Part shown: positions 26,229 to 34,863 of the stretch, one piece after another | How the letters are laid out: the number at the start of each line of letters is the position of its first letter | Numbering within the stretch: position 1 is the stretch's first letter | Assembly (NCBI GenBank): GCA_030536145.1 | Contig: JAUNQN010000023.1 | Location: 1-43,566 of the forward strand | Direction: 5' to 3' | Source of the DNA: Akkermansia sp. | GTDB lineage: Bacteria > Verrucomicrobiota > Verrucomicrobiia > Verrucomicrobiales > Akkermansiaceae | Length of the DNA stretch: 43,566 nt | Translations under genes and position numbers: made by a program | Notes under the pieces: generated by a model | Databases searched by the model: none | What the model saw: the letters and a program-made list of their open reading frames with translations, nothing else | What the model was told of the DNA's origin: nothing

Positions 26229-27464
26229 TTACAAACAGGATATAGGAAAACCGTAATTACCGAAAGCCAGGTAGACAAGCTCCTGAGCGGTACAGAACAC
26301 CACCCCCGGCAGCATCTTGTCCGTGGTGCGCAGGGGCACCCCCGCCACGGCTTTCAGGTCTGCCAGCCTGGGGGTATTGCTGCGTTTCACCTCCATGGGG
26401 AAAACGGTCATGGCACCCTCCAGCAGGAAATCCAGTTCCGCGCCGCGGGCATCCCGGTAATAGCTCAGGCCGTGCATGTAGTGGCCGTAATCACTGAAAT
26501 TGCGCCACAACTGGCCGAACACCCAGGTTTCCAGGATAGCCCCGGCAAAGGGACTGCCCTGCAGGGATTCCGCCGTGGGCTAGCCCGCCAGCCAGGCACA
26601 CAGCCCGGTATCCATGAAATAGAGCTTGGGGCTCTTGGCAAGCCGCTTGGTGGTGTTCACGCGGTAGGGCTCCAGCAGGGTAATCAGCCCGGAGGTTTCC
26701 AGGATGGAAATCCAGGCCTTGGCCGTGTTGGTGGATACATCCGCATCCCGAGCTATATCCGCGTACACCAGCTGCTGCCCGGAGCGTGAGGCAGCGGAGC
26801 GCATCAGCTTGACAAATGCACCCTTGTTCCCCACCTGGGAAAGCTCCTGCACATCACGCTCCACATAGGTCTGCAGGTAGGAGTGGAAAAACGCATCCCG
26901 GTCCGGCGCGTCATCCTTGTACAGCTCCGGGTAGCCGCCGCGCCATATACGGCGGTATAATTCATCGATATCGCACTTTTCACCACTCTCCGTCAAGGTG
27001 GCCAAGTTCTCCGGCCGGAACTCCGGCACACCTGTCCCCTTCCCCGTCATCTCCCGCTGGGAGAACGAGTACAGCTCCATGATTCCCACGCGCCCGGCCA
27101 GGCTGTCACTCACGTTCTTCATCAGCCGGAAACGCTGGGAAGCAGTCATCCAGTACATGCTGTTGCGGCGGTTCTCGTCCACCTTGATCTTGATGGCGCG
27201 GAACAGCTCAGGCGCATACTGGATTTCATCGATGAACAGCGGCTGCCCCATCTCCTCCAGAAAGCCCATGGGGTCCTGCCTGGCCTGCTCTGCCAGCAGG
27301 TAGTTGTCCAGCGTCACATACTTCATCCCCTCCGGCATCAGGCTCTTGAGCAGGGTCGTCTTGCCCACCTGCCGCGCTCCCGTCAGGAGCAGGCACGGAA
27401 AGCACCTGGACGTGGTCAGGATGGTCTCTGCAATGCTGCGGGTATATGGAAGTTCCAATGCCAT
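26229..27464 (-). pseudogene. AAA ATPase with DUF4143, interrupted by an amber codon
   Basis: The frame opens at ATG 27464 with an AAA+ P-loop (LLTGARQVGKTTLLK, residues 27-41) and Walker B (PLFIDEIQ). A sensor-like YWMTASQRF and the helical linker of the ATP-binding/DUF4143 family follow, up to CAWLAG at residue 294. Then comes TAG (26582-26580). The same frame continues PTAESLQGSPFAGAILETWV and through the DUF4143 nuclease-like core (ARGAELDFLL, MEVKRS) to the TGA at 26229. Relatives have Trp at the break, so a single TGG-to-TAG change is likely. Full length is 411 codons. Function of the family is poorly known; members behave as accessory mobile genes. Confidence 0.8.
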
Positions 27465-27505
27465 GTAACGGCGTTATAATACGCTCATCATCTGCACTTA
27501 TCAAT

Positions 27506-27552
27506 AAAAAGCGCGAAAATCCGCAGAATCACTGCAGATTTTCACGCTTTTT
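27506..27552. terminator. AT-flanked hairpin, right copy of the pair
   Basis: AAAAAGCGCGAAAATCCGCAG pairs with CTGCAGATTTTCACGCTTTTT. It is a direct copy of 26156-26202 and lies upstream of the ATPase start, where a terminator would not be needed for that gene. Confidence 0.75.
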
Positions 27553-28091
27553 CGTTTTGCCTTCTGGTTTTCAATAGTTTGCAAACAGGAAGCAGGAAAG
27601 GCTGAAACGCCGACAGGAAATGGCCCCTCCCGCAATAGCAGGTGGGTTTTGCTACCGGGAAATACCCTTTCTCCGCATTACTGCACTATGGCTCAATCCT
27701 CATGTCATGTTTTCATCTATCTGTAGGACAACATACCGACTTCCTTCACACAGGGAAGTATACAGGTTTGCCAATGCTGTATGCAAGCCTAAAAATGGGA
27801 AAAGGCGGCGGGGAGGCGAATTCGCCGGATGTATAGAAGATTCGCTCCGGCTTGGTGAAAGGGGCGGACGGGTGAAATGCGTATGGTTTTCAACGGATTG
27901 TGTTGTAGGAGAAGTGTATAGCATTGGCAATGATGTACTATAAGCGCGCGTGAGACTCTCCCCACGTACGGGCACTTACCCCCGCACAGTCCGTTTTCCA
28001 CCTGAAGCCACCAAATGACGGATACCACCGCAGTTTTGACCACCCCTTTCCCACCCTGCCGCCATGGCGGGGCCTATTCCCGTACCCTGCC
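27553..28091. other. 539-bp intergenic region before the glycan operon
   Basis: No gene is supported here; a 107-codon frame at 27620-27943 has no family likeness and no ribosome site. The region holds a palindrome GGCGAATTCGCC (27815-27826) and a long-range inverted repeat: TTGCCAATGCTGTA near 27767 and its near complement TAGCATTGGCAA near 27919. No convincing promoter for the operon was found, although one is expected in the last 150 bases. Confidence 0.5.
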
Positions 28092-28880
28092 ATGAAAGTA
28101 GTACTCCTAGCCGGCGGCCTGGGCTCCAGGATCAGTGAGGAAAGCCACCTGAAACCCAAGCCCATGATAGAAATCGGCGGCATGCCCATCCTTTGGCATA
28201 TCATGAAAGAGTATGCCTACTACGGGCATACGGAATTCATCATCTGCGCCGGGTACAGGCAGGAATATATCAAGAACTGGTTTGCCAACTACTTCCTCCA
28301 CCGCAGTGATGTCACCTTCGACTATACCGGCGAAGACACGGCCATGACCATCCACCGCTGCCGCGTGGAGCCTTGGAAGGTAACCGTGGTGGATACGGGG
28401 TACAACACCATGACCGGCGGGCGCATCAAGCGCATCCAGCCCTATGTGGGCAATGAACCTTTCCTGATGACCTACGGCGATGCCGTCTGCGATGTCGAGA
28501 TAGACAAGCTCATCGAATTCCACCGCTCCCACGGCAAGCTGGCTACGCTGACCGCCGTGAAAATTGCCCAGGACAAGGGCATCCTGGACATCTGCGGAGA
28601 CAACGCCGTCAAGTCCTTCCGAGAGAAGAACCTGGCAGACGGCCCGCCCATCAATGCCGGATACATGGTCCTGGAACCCGGCGTTTTCGACCTGCTGGAC
28701 GGAGACAGCTGCATCTTTGAGAAAACCGCCCTGGCCACGCTGGCGGAGCAGGGGCAGCTCATGTCCTACATCCATACCGGATTCTGGCAGTGCATGGACA
28801 ACATACGCGAGCGTGACACGCTGGAAAAACTGAACGCAGACAACAAGGCTCCCTGGAAAAAATGGGAACACAACCGCTGA
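28092..28880 (+). CDS. rfbF: Glucose-1-phosphate cytidylyltransferase
   Basis: 262 residues, the usual length. It makes CDP-glucose from glucose-1-phosphate and CTP, the committed step to CDP-linked 3,6-dideoxyhexoses. Visible signatures: the nucleotidyltransferase start MKVVLLAGGLGSRISEES followed by LKPKPMIEIGGMPILWHIMK, ICAGYRQEYIK, and FLMTYGDAVCDVEID with the metal-binding Asp, then PPINAGYMVLEPGVFD and GFWQCMDNIRE. It is the first of ten closely spaced same-strand genes and is 11 bases from rfbH. Confidence 0.95.
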   Translation: MKVVLLAGGLGSRISEESHLKPKPMIEIGGMPILWHIMKEYAYYGHTEFIICAGYRQEYIKNWFANYFLHRSDVTFDYTGEDTAMTIHRCRVEPWKVTVVDTGYNTMTGGRIKRIQPYVGNEPFLMTYGDAVCDVEIDKLIEFHRSHGKLATLTAVKIAQDKGILDICGDNAVKSFREKNLADGPPINAGYMVLEPGVFDLLDGDSCIFEKTALATLAEQGQLMSYIHTGFWQCMDNIRERDTLEKLNADNKAPWKKWEHNR

Positions 28881-28891
28881 AACCCACGTTT

Positions 28892-30244
28892 ATGAGCAAG
28901 AAAGACGAGTTGAAAAAGCAGATACTGGAACTCACCCGGCAATACTACGAGGAGGTTCATGCCCCCAAGAAAGACTTTATCCCCGGCAAGAGCTTCGTGA
29001 ACTACGGCGGCCGTTTCTTTGACGCAGAGGAAATGGTCAACCTCGTGGATTCCTCGCTGGACTTCTGGCTGACCGCAGGCCCGTGGGCCACGCGTTTTGA
29101 AAACCGCCTGGCCAAATGGCTGGGGGTTAAACACTGCGCACTGACCAACTCCGGCTCCTCTGCCAACCTGCTCGCCTTCTACACGCTCACCTCACCCAAG
29201 CTGGGGGAACGCGCCATACGCCGCGGGGATGAGGTCATTACCGTGGCAGCCGGGTTCCCCACCACGGTGAACCCCATCATCCAGTTCGGTGCCATCCCCG
29301 TGTTTGTGGATGTGAGCCTGCCCGGGTTCAACGTGGACCCTGCCCTGCTGGAGGCAGCATACTCCCCCAAATGCAAGGCCGTGATGATGGCCCACTCCCT
29401 GGGCAACCCCTTCAACCTGGAAGCCGTGCTGGCCTTCTGCAAGAAGCACAACTTGTGGCTGGTGGAAGACAACTGCGATGCCTTGGGCTCTGAATACACC
29501 CTGAACGGAGAGACCCGCAAGACCGGCACCTGGGGAGACATAGGCACCTCCTCCTTCTACCCGCCCCACCACATGACCATGGGAGAGGGCGGCGCCGTAT
29601 ACACCGACAATCCCCTGCTGGACCGCATCACCCGCTCCTTCCGGGACTGGGGCCGGGACTGCTGGTGCCTGGGCGGAGTGGACAACACATGCAAACTGCG
29701 CTTTACCGGCCAGTTCGGCGAGCTGCCCCGCGGCTACGACCACAAGTACGTGTACAGCCATTTCGGGTTCAACCTGAAGGTCACGGACATGCAGGCCGCC
29801 ATCGGCTGCGCCCAGCTGGACAAGCTGGACAGCATTGTGGCCGCACGCCGCGCCAACTACAAGACCCTGCACGACGGCCTGCAGGGCACGCCCGGCATTA
29901 TCCTGCCGGAGCCGGAGCCCAACTCTTCCCCCTCCTGGTTCGGCTTCCTCATCGCCGTGGAGGAAAACGCCGGATTTACCCGCAACCAGCTCACATCCTA
30001 TCTGGAAGAAAACAAAATCCAGACCCGCAACATGTTTGCGGGCAACCTCATCAAGCACCCCGCCTTTGATGAAATGCGCCAAAGCGGCACAGGCTACCGC
30101 CAGGTCGGCAACCTGAAAAACACGGACTTTGTGATGAACAACACCTTCTGGATCGGCGTATACCCCGGCATGACCGCCGCCCAGAACGCATGGATGATTG
30201 AGTGCATCCGCACCTTCTGCACTGAACATTACCACCAGGCATGA
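28892..30244 (+). CDS. rfbH: CDP-4-dehydro-6-deoxyglucose 3-dehydratase (E1)
   Basis: 450 residues. A PMP-dependent, iron-sulfur enzyme that removes the C3 hydroxyl of CDP-4-keto-6-deoxyglucose. The aminotransferase fold is clear (TNSGSSANL, EDNCDALGSEY). The usual PLP lysine is replaced by histidine in FYPPHHMTMGEGG (His226/227), as in characterised E1 proteins. The cysteine ligands of the [2Fe-2S] cluster appear conserved as C194, C257-x-C259-x7-C267. E1 works with an E3 ferredoxin-type reductase; no such gene is in this window. The start at 28892 is preferred to an upstream ATG that overlaps the rfbF end. Confidence 0.94.
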   Translation: MSKKDELKKQILELTRQYYEEVHAPKKDFIPGKSFVNYGGRFFDAEEMVNLVDSSLDFWLTAGPWATRFENRLAKWLGVKHCALTNSGSSANLLAFYTLTSPKLGERAIRRGDEVITVAAGFPTTVNPIIQFGAIPVFVDVSLPGFNVDPALLEAAYSPKCKAVMMAHSLGNPFNLEAVLAFCKKHNLWLVEDNCDALGSEYTLNGETRKTGTWGDIGTSSFYPPHHMTMGEGGAVYTDNPLLDRITRSFRDWGRDCWCLGGVDNTCKLRFTGQFGELPRGYDHKYVYSHFGFNLKVTDMQAAIGCAQLDKLDSIVAARRANYKTLHDGLQGTPGIILPEPEPNSSPSWFGFLIAVEENAGFTRNQLTSYLEENKIQTRNMFAGNLIKHPAFDEMRQSGTGYRQVGNLKNTDFVMNNTFWIGVYPGMTAAQNAWMIECIRTFCTEHYHQA

Positions 30245-31320
30245 TTGATTCATACAACCACTTCTTCAGCGGCAAGCGGGTCCTGGTTACCGGCCACACC
30301 GGTTTCAAGGGCTCCTGGCTCTCTATCTGGCTGCATGAGCTGGGCGCAGAGGTCGTCGGCATCGGCCTGCCCCCCGCCACGGAGCGAGACAACTTTGTCC
30401 TCTCCGGAATAGGCGGCAAAATCAAGGCAGATATCCGCGCAGACATCCGCGATGCCGCGCGGATGAAGCAAATCTTTGCCGAATACCGGCCGGAAATCGT
30501 CTTCCACCTGGCGGCACAGCCCCTGGTACGCCTCTCCTATGAGATTCCGGCGGAAACCTACGAGGTGAACGTGATGGGCACCGTCAACATCATGGAGGCC
30601 ATACGCTGCACCCCCAGCGTAAGGGTGGCGGTCATGATTACCACTGACAAGTGCTATGACAACAACGAGCAGCCGGAAGGATATGTGGAAACAGACCCCT
30701 TCGGCGGCTATGACCCCTACAGCTCCTCCAAGGGAGCCTGTGAAATCGCCATCCAGTCCTGGCGCCGCTCGTTCTTCAACCCCGCGGACTACGGGGTGAA
30801 GCACCATGTCTCCATTGCCTCCGTACGCGCCGGAAACGTCATCGGCGGCGGAGACTGGGCAAAGGACCGCATCATCCCGGATTGTATCCGCGCCCTGGAA
30901 TCCGGGACCCCCATCCCCATCCGCTCCCCCAAGTCCGTGCGCCCCTGGGAGCACGTGCTGGAGCCGCTGGGCGGCTACATGCTCCTGGCCAGGCACATGT
31001 GGGAATCCCCCACGGAATACTGCGAGGGCTGGAACTTCGGCCCGGAGGAAGAAAGCGTCAGCACCGTATGGCAGGTGGCTCAGGAGCTTGTTTCCTGCTA
31101 CGGAAGCGGTGAACTCAGGGATTGCAGTGAACCGAACGCTCTCCATGAGGCCAAGCTCCTCATGCTCAATATCAACAAGGCCAAACAGCGGCTCGGCTGG
31201 AAACCCAGGCTTGGGTTCAGCCAATGCATCCGCCTGGTGGCACACTGGTACAAGAACTACCGCCAGGCTGATGCCTACAAGCTCTGCGTGGAGGAAATCG
31301 AGCAGTTTCTCCGTGCCTGA
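30241..31320 (+). CDS. rfbG: CDP-glucose 4,6-dehydratase
   Basis: 359-residue extended short-chain dehydrogenase that converts CDP-glucose to CDP-4-keto-6-deoxyglucose using bound NAD. It shows GHTGFKGSWLSIWL at the cofactor site, HLAAQPLVRLSYE, TTDKCYDNNE (catalytic Thr/Asp/Lys region) and YDPYSSSKGACE with the Tyr-x3-Lys pair. RVLVTGHTGF and SVRAGNVIGGGDWAKDRI are hallmarks of this dehydratase rather than dTDP- or GDP-types. It overlaps rfbH by four bases (ATGA), indicating coupled translation. The order F-H-G differs from the enzymatic order F-G-H. Confidence 0.95.
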   Translation: MIDSYNHFFSGKRVLVTGHTGFKGSWLSIWLHELGAEVVGIGLPPATERDNFVLSGIGGKIKADIRADIRDAARMKQIFAEYRPEIVFHLAAQPLVRLSYEIPAETYEVNVMGTVNIMEAIRCTPSVRVAVMITTDKCYDNNEQPEGYVETDPFGGYDPYSSSKGACEIAIQSWRRSFFNPADYGVKHHVSIASVRAGNVIGGGDWAKDRIIPDCIRALESGTPIPIRSPKSVRPWEHVLEPLGGYMLLARHMWESPTEYCEGWNFGPEEESVSTVWQVAQELVSCYGSGELRDCSEPNALHEAKLLMLNINKAKQRLGWKPRLGFSQCIRLVAHWYKNYRQADAYKLCVEEIEQFLRA

Positions 31321-31326
31321 CACCCC

Positions 31327-32253
31327 ATGAAATACATCGTTACAGGGGCTACAAGCTTCATCGGCCAGGAATTGGTACGCCAACTCCTGGACGGGGGGCA
31401 CGAGGTAGTGGCAGTCTGCCGGGAAAACTCCGGCAAGGCGCCCCTGCTCCCGCAAGAAGTAGAAATCGTATACTCCGATATGGGGCAATACGGCAGGTTG
31501 GATACACGCATACCCCGCGCGGATGTCTTTATCCACCTGGCATGGGATGGCACAAGCCACGCCGGCAGGGATGCCCGGCAAACGCAGCTTGAAAATATAG
31601 ACCACACCATAAGCGCCATCCATGCAGCCAAGCGCATGGGCTGCGCCCTCTTCGTGGAATCAGGCAGCCAGGCAGAATACGGCAGTGTCACCACCACTAT
31701 TTCCGAGGACACACCCTGCCACCCGTTCTCCGAATACGGCAAGGCCAAGCTGGAAATCAAGGAACGCGGGTTTGCACTGGCTGAGGAATTGGGTATCAAA
31801 TACCTCCACCTTCGCATATTCAGCATATACGGGGAAAGGGATCATGGATGGACCCTTGTCATGACAGCCGTTGAAAAGATGATGCGCAACGAGCCTCTTG
31901 ATTTGTCATCCTGCGAGCAACAATGGAATTTCCTCCACGTGGAAGATGCGGGCAGGCAAATTTGTGCGCTCTGCACACACGCTATCCACTCTCCCTCATT
32001 CTGCCGTGAGATATTCAATATTGCATCTACCGATACTAGGAAACTCAAGGAATTTGTGGAGTGTATCAAGGCTGTCACCGCCAGTCAAAGCCAGCTTTCA
32101 TATGGGGTGCTTTCCCCCCAGAATACAGTATCCTTGAACCCGGATACGTCCAAGACTGCAGCAATTGTCAGCACCGATCCGGGTATTCCCTTTACAGATG
32201 GGATTCTACGAATCATCCAGCACAAGTTGCCTGCCAAACTTACACCTCAATGA
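31327..32253 (+). CDS. Extended SDR: NAD-dependent sugar epimerase/reductase
   Basis: 308 residues. Rossmann start MKYIVTGATSFIGQELV, a catalytic region with Ser (VESGSQAEYGS) and Tyr-x3-Lys (SEYGKAKLE), and the later LRIFSIYGERDHGW and FLHVEDAGRQI blocks. This is the family of RfbJ/Prt-type reductases and CDP-sugar epimerases. It most likely reduces the C4 keto group of the CDP-dideoxy sugar (or a branched ketone, as YerK does) or epimerises it; the exact step cannot be assigned. It follows rfbG by six bases and overlaps the aldolase gene by four. From about here the base composition becomes visibly richer in A and T. Confidence 0.8.
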   Translation: MKYIVTGATSFIGQELVRQLLDGGHEVVAVCRENSGKAPLLPQEVEIVYSDMGQYGRLDTRIPRADVFIHLAWDGTSHAGRDARQTQLENIDHTISAIHAAKRMGCALFVESGSQAEYGSVTTTISEDTPCHPFSEYGKAKLEIKERGFALAEELGIKYLHLRIFSIYGERDHGWTLVMTAVEKMMRNEPLDLSSCEQQWNFLHVEDAGRQICALCTHAIHSPSFCREIFNIASTDTRKLKEFVECIKAVTASQSQLSYGVLSPQNTVSLNPDTSKTAAIVSTDPGIPFTDGILRIIQHKLPAKLTPQ

Positions 32254-33830
32254 AACGTATTAATTTATTGGATTGCACTCTCCGAGATGGTGGCTATGTC
32301 AACAATTGGCTCTTTGGCAAGGATACCATCTCGCGTTATTCCCGGAAGATTGCGGAGACGGGAATAGAAATGTTTGAGATAGGCTTTATCAAAGGCAAAA
32401 CCTTTGATGAAAACAAATGCCTGTTCCCCGACATCAAGTCCATCACGCCATACATCCAGCCGAAAAACAAAAAGTTGTGCTACGTCGGCATGATTGATAT
32501 GGGAAGCCCGGTGGATTTGGAAAACATCCCCCCGTATGACGGTACTTCCGTTGATGCCATCCGCATTATTTTTAAAAAGGATAAAATGAAGAAGGCCTAT
32601 GAGTACGCCCAGGAAATCATAGCACGCGGCTACAAGACCTTTATCAATTTTGTAAGTACTGACCAATATTCGGATGAAGAGTTTATTGCAGGAATCAAAC
32701 TCTTCAACACACTCTCCCCGTATGCAATGGCCATTGTTGACACGTTCGGGCTCATCAAGCGCAAGCAGTTCCTGCGGCTTGTCTACCTTGCAGACAACAA
32801 CATGCTGCCTTCCATAGCACTCTGCTACCATGCCCACAACAACCTGCAACAAGCCATGGGGAACGCAGAAGCCCTGGTTGAGCTGAACCTCAAACGGGAT
32901 ATCTGCATAGACGCTTGCATCTTTGGCATGGGGCGCGGAGCCGGCAATCTCAATCTGGAGCTTTTTGCCGATTATCTCAATGAAAACTATGACACCTGCT
33001 ACAGGATAGAACCTATGCTGGAAATCATGGATGAGCACCTCAACGACATATACAGGAAAAAACCATGGGGGTACTCGCTCCCCCTTTATCTTTCTGCATG
33101 TACCGGGTGTCACCCGAACTATGCACTCCATCTGGCTGAGAAAGATTCACTCACCGTCAAATCCTTCAACGAACTGCTCAAGGGCATCCCCCCCCAATAC
33201 AAGGCAGTATACGACAAAGAGGCAGCTGAACGCTTGTATTCGGAATTCCAGGACCGCTACATTGATGACTCAGAAACCCTCCGCACCCTTGCCCATGAAC
33301 TTCAGGGGCAAAAGATACTTCTACTGGCCCCGGGCAAGAGCATCATCGAATCCCGAGAGTCTATCATTACTGAAATCAAGACGAACCACCGGAAAGTCAT
33401 TGCCTTGAATTTTACCGGGGCGGGATTCCCGGTTGACTTCATTTTCAGCAGCAACCTCAAAAGATACTGCAAGATTGAGGGCACCTCCCGTATTCCGTGC
33501 ATTGTGACCTCCAACATACCGCAGGAACACCAGGCTGCATACCGCGTGAATTATTCCTCCTATACCTCTCAACATGCTGAAATTATAGACAATTCGGGGC
33601 TCATGGCACTCAGGCTCCTCTTGGCTTTGGGCGTGAAGGAGGTGGCTATTGCAGGCATGGACGGATACAGCAATGCCTTTACTTCCGATTACCTTGACAA
33701 CACATTGTCCCATGTGTTCGAACAAGCGGCCGAGACACGCAACAACCTCATCAGCAAAGATCTTGCAGACATCAACAAACACCTCAGGACCACTTTCGTA
33801 ACCCCCACACAGTACACTATTCAAACATGA
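32250..33830 (+). CDS. DRE-TIM aldolase fused to a DUF115/GT42-like domain
   Basis: 526 residues. The N-terminal part (about 1-340) is an HMG-CoA-lyase-like TIM barrel related to 4-hydroxy-2-oxovalerate aldolase: metal ligands in LLDCTLRDGGYVNNW (Asp8, catalytic Arg12, Asp13) and the HxH pair in CYHAHNN (His194, His196), with the glycine-rich GMGRGAGNLNLE loop. The C-terminal part (about 353-526) begins GQKILLLAPGKSI and includes VDFIFSSN and VKEVAIAGMDGYS. It resembles the Rossmann-like domain of DUF115/MptE and GT42 proteins, a nucleotide- or CMP-sugar-binding fold; this part is tentative. Start at ATG in the ATGA overlap with the SDR. No acetaldehyde dehydrogenase partner is present, so classical catabolism is unlikely. 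Confidence 0.8.
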   Translation: MKRINLLDCTLRDGGYVNNWLFGKDTISRYSRKIAETGIEMFEIGFIKGKTFDENKCLFPDIKSITPYIQPKNKKLCYVGMIDMGSPVDLENIPPYDGTSVDAIRIIFKKDKMKKAYEYAQEIIARGYKTFINFVSTDQYSDEEFIAGIKLFNTLSPYAMAIVDTFGLIKRKQFLRLVYLADNNMLPSIALCYHAHNNLQQAMGNAEALVELNLKRDICIDACIFGMGRGAGNLNLELFADYLNENYDTCYRIEPMLEIMDEHLNDIYRKKPWGYSLPLYLSACTGCHPNYALHLAEKDSLTVKSFNELLKGIPPQYKAVYDKEAAERLYSEFQDRYIDDSETLRTLAHELQGQKILLLAPGKSIIESRESIITEIKTNHRKVIALNFTGAGFPVDFIFSSNLKRYCKIEGTSRIPCIVTSNIPQEHQAAYRVNYSSYTSQHAEIIDNSGLMALRLLLALGVKEVAIAGMDGYSNAFTSDYLDNTLSHVFEQAAETRNNLISKDLADINKHLRTTFVTPTQYTIQT

Positions 33831-34849
33831 GCAAGGTTGTAACATTCGGCGAAATTATGCTGCGTCTTTCCCCCCCCGGCTTCTACCGCTTAGGACAGAC
33901 GGGACAGCTTGATGCCACATACGGAGGCAGCGAGGCCAATGTAGCGGTCTCGCTTGCCAACTTTGGTATTGAGTCATCATTTGTCACACGGTTACCCCGG
34001 CATGCCGTAGGACATGCCGCAGTCCAGAATTTGCAACGCTATGCCGTCTGTACACGCCACTGCGTGACGGGAGAAGGACGAATGGGCATCTATTTCCTGG
34101 AAAAGGGTATAGGTGAGCGCAGCAGCGTCTGCATATATGACAGGAATGATACGGCGATACAACAGGCCGCCAGGGATGATTTTGACTGGGATGCCATCTT
34201 CCAGGACGCTACCTGGTTCCATTTTTCAGGAATTACCCCGGCGTTGGGTAAGAATCTGCAGCAGATATGCCAAGATGCCTGTGCTGCGGCCAAGAAAGCA
34301 GGCTTGCTCATCTCTTGTGATTTGAATTACAGGGCAAAGTTGTGGAGCAGGCAAGAGGCTTGCGAAGCCCTGACGCAACTGTGCCAGTATGTGGACATCT
34401 GCATATGCAATGAGGAAGATGCAAAGAATGTGTTTGGAATTGCGGCATCAGGAACATCTGTAGAAGATGCGCAAATCAACAAAGCCGCATACGTGGAAGT
34501 TGCACAAGAGCTTGTGAGGCGCTTCAACTTCCAGAAAGTAGCCTTCTCCCTCAGGACATCTCATTCCGCAAGTGATAATGATTGGGCAGGTTTGCTTTAT
34601 AGCAAAGGCCATTGCTGCATCTCCAAGACCCACCATGTCCGCATTGCCGACCGCGTGGGAGCCGGAGACAGCTTTGCCGCTGGCCTCATCTACTCAATAA
34701 TCGCAGGAAAAAACCAACAAGAAACTATAGACTTTGCAACTGCCGCCTCCGCCCTGAAACATACCATCGAGGGGGATTTCAACCTTGTTTCCGTAAATGA
34801 GGTAGAACGAATCGCAGCCGGCTCTTCATCTGGACGAATACAACGCTAA
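33827..34849 (+). CDS. PfkB-family kinase, 2-keto-3-deoxygluconate kinase-like
   Basis: 340 residues. The N-terminus (FGEIMLRLSPPGFYRLGQ, TYGGSEANVAVSLANFG) matches the KdgK subgroup of ribokinase-like enzymes, which phosphorylate 2-keto-3-deoxy sugar acids. The catalytic base motif RVGAGDSFAAG (Asp281) near the C-terminus is intact. It overlaps the aldolase gene by four bases, and KDPG aldolase, the usual partner of KdgK, is absent. Inside a glycan operon it may phosphorylate a keto-acid building block formed with the aldolase, but the substrate is unknown. Codon use is more A/T-rich than in the housekeeping genes. Confidence 0.85.
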   Translation: MSKVVTFGEIMLRLSPPGFYRLGQTGQLDATYGGSEANVAVSLANFGIESSFVTRLPRHAVGHAAVQNLQRYAVCTRHCVTGEGRMGIYFLEKGIGERSSVCIYDRNDTAIQQAARDDFDWDAIFQDATWFHFSGITPALGKNLQQICQDACAAAKKAGLLISCDLNYRAKLWSRQEACEALTQLCQYVDICICNEEDAKNVFGIAASGTSVEDAQINKAAYVEVAQELVRRFNFQKVAFSLRTSHSASDNDWAGLLYSKGHCCISKTHHVRIADRVGAGDSFAAGLIYSIIAGKNQQETIDFATAASALKHTIEGDFNLVSVNEVERIAAGSSSGRIQR

Positions 34850-34863
34850 CTCATTTTTCTCAT

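Noticed and set aside
27620..27943. A 107-codon gene before the glycan operon
   Set aside because: No recognisable motif, no ribosome site, and the sequence contains palindromes and an inverted repeat; coding is unsupported.
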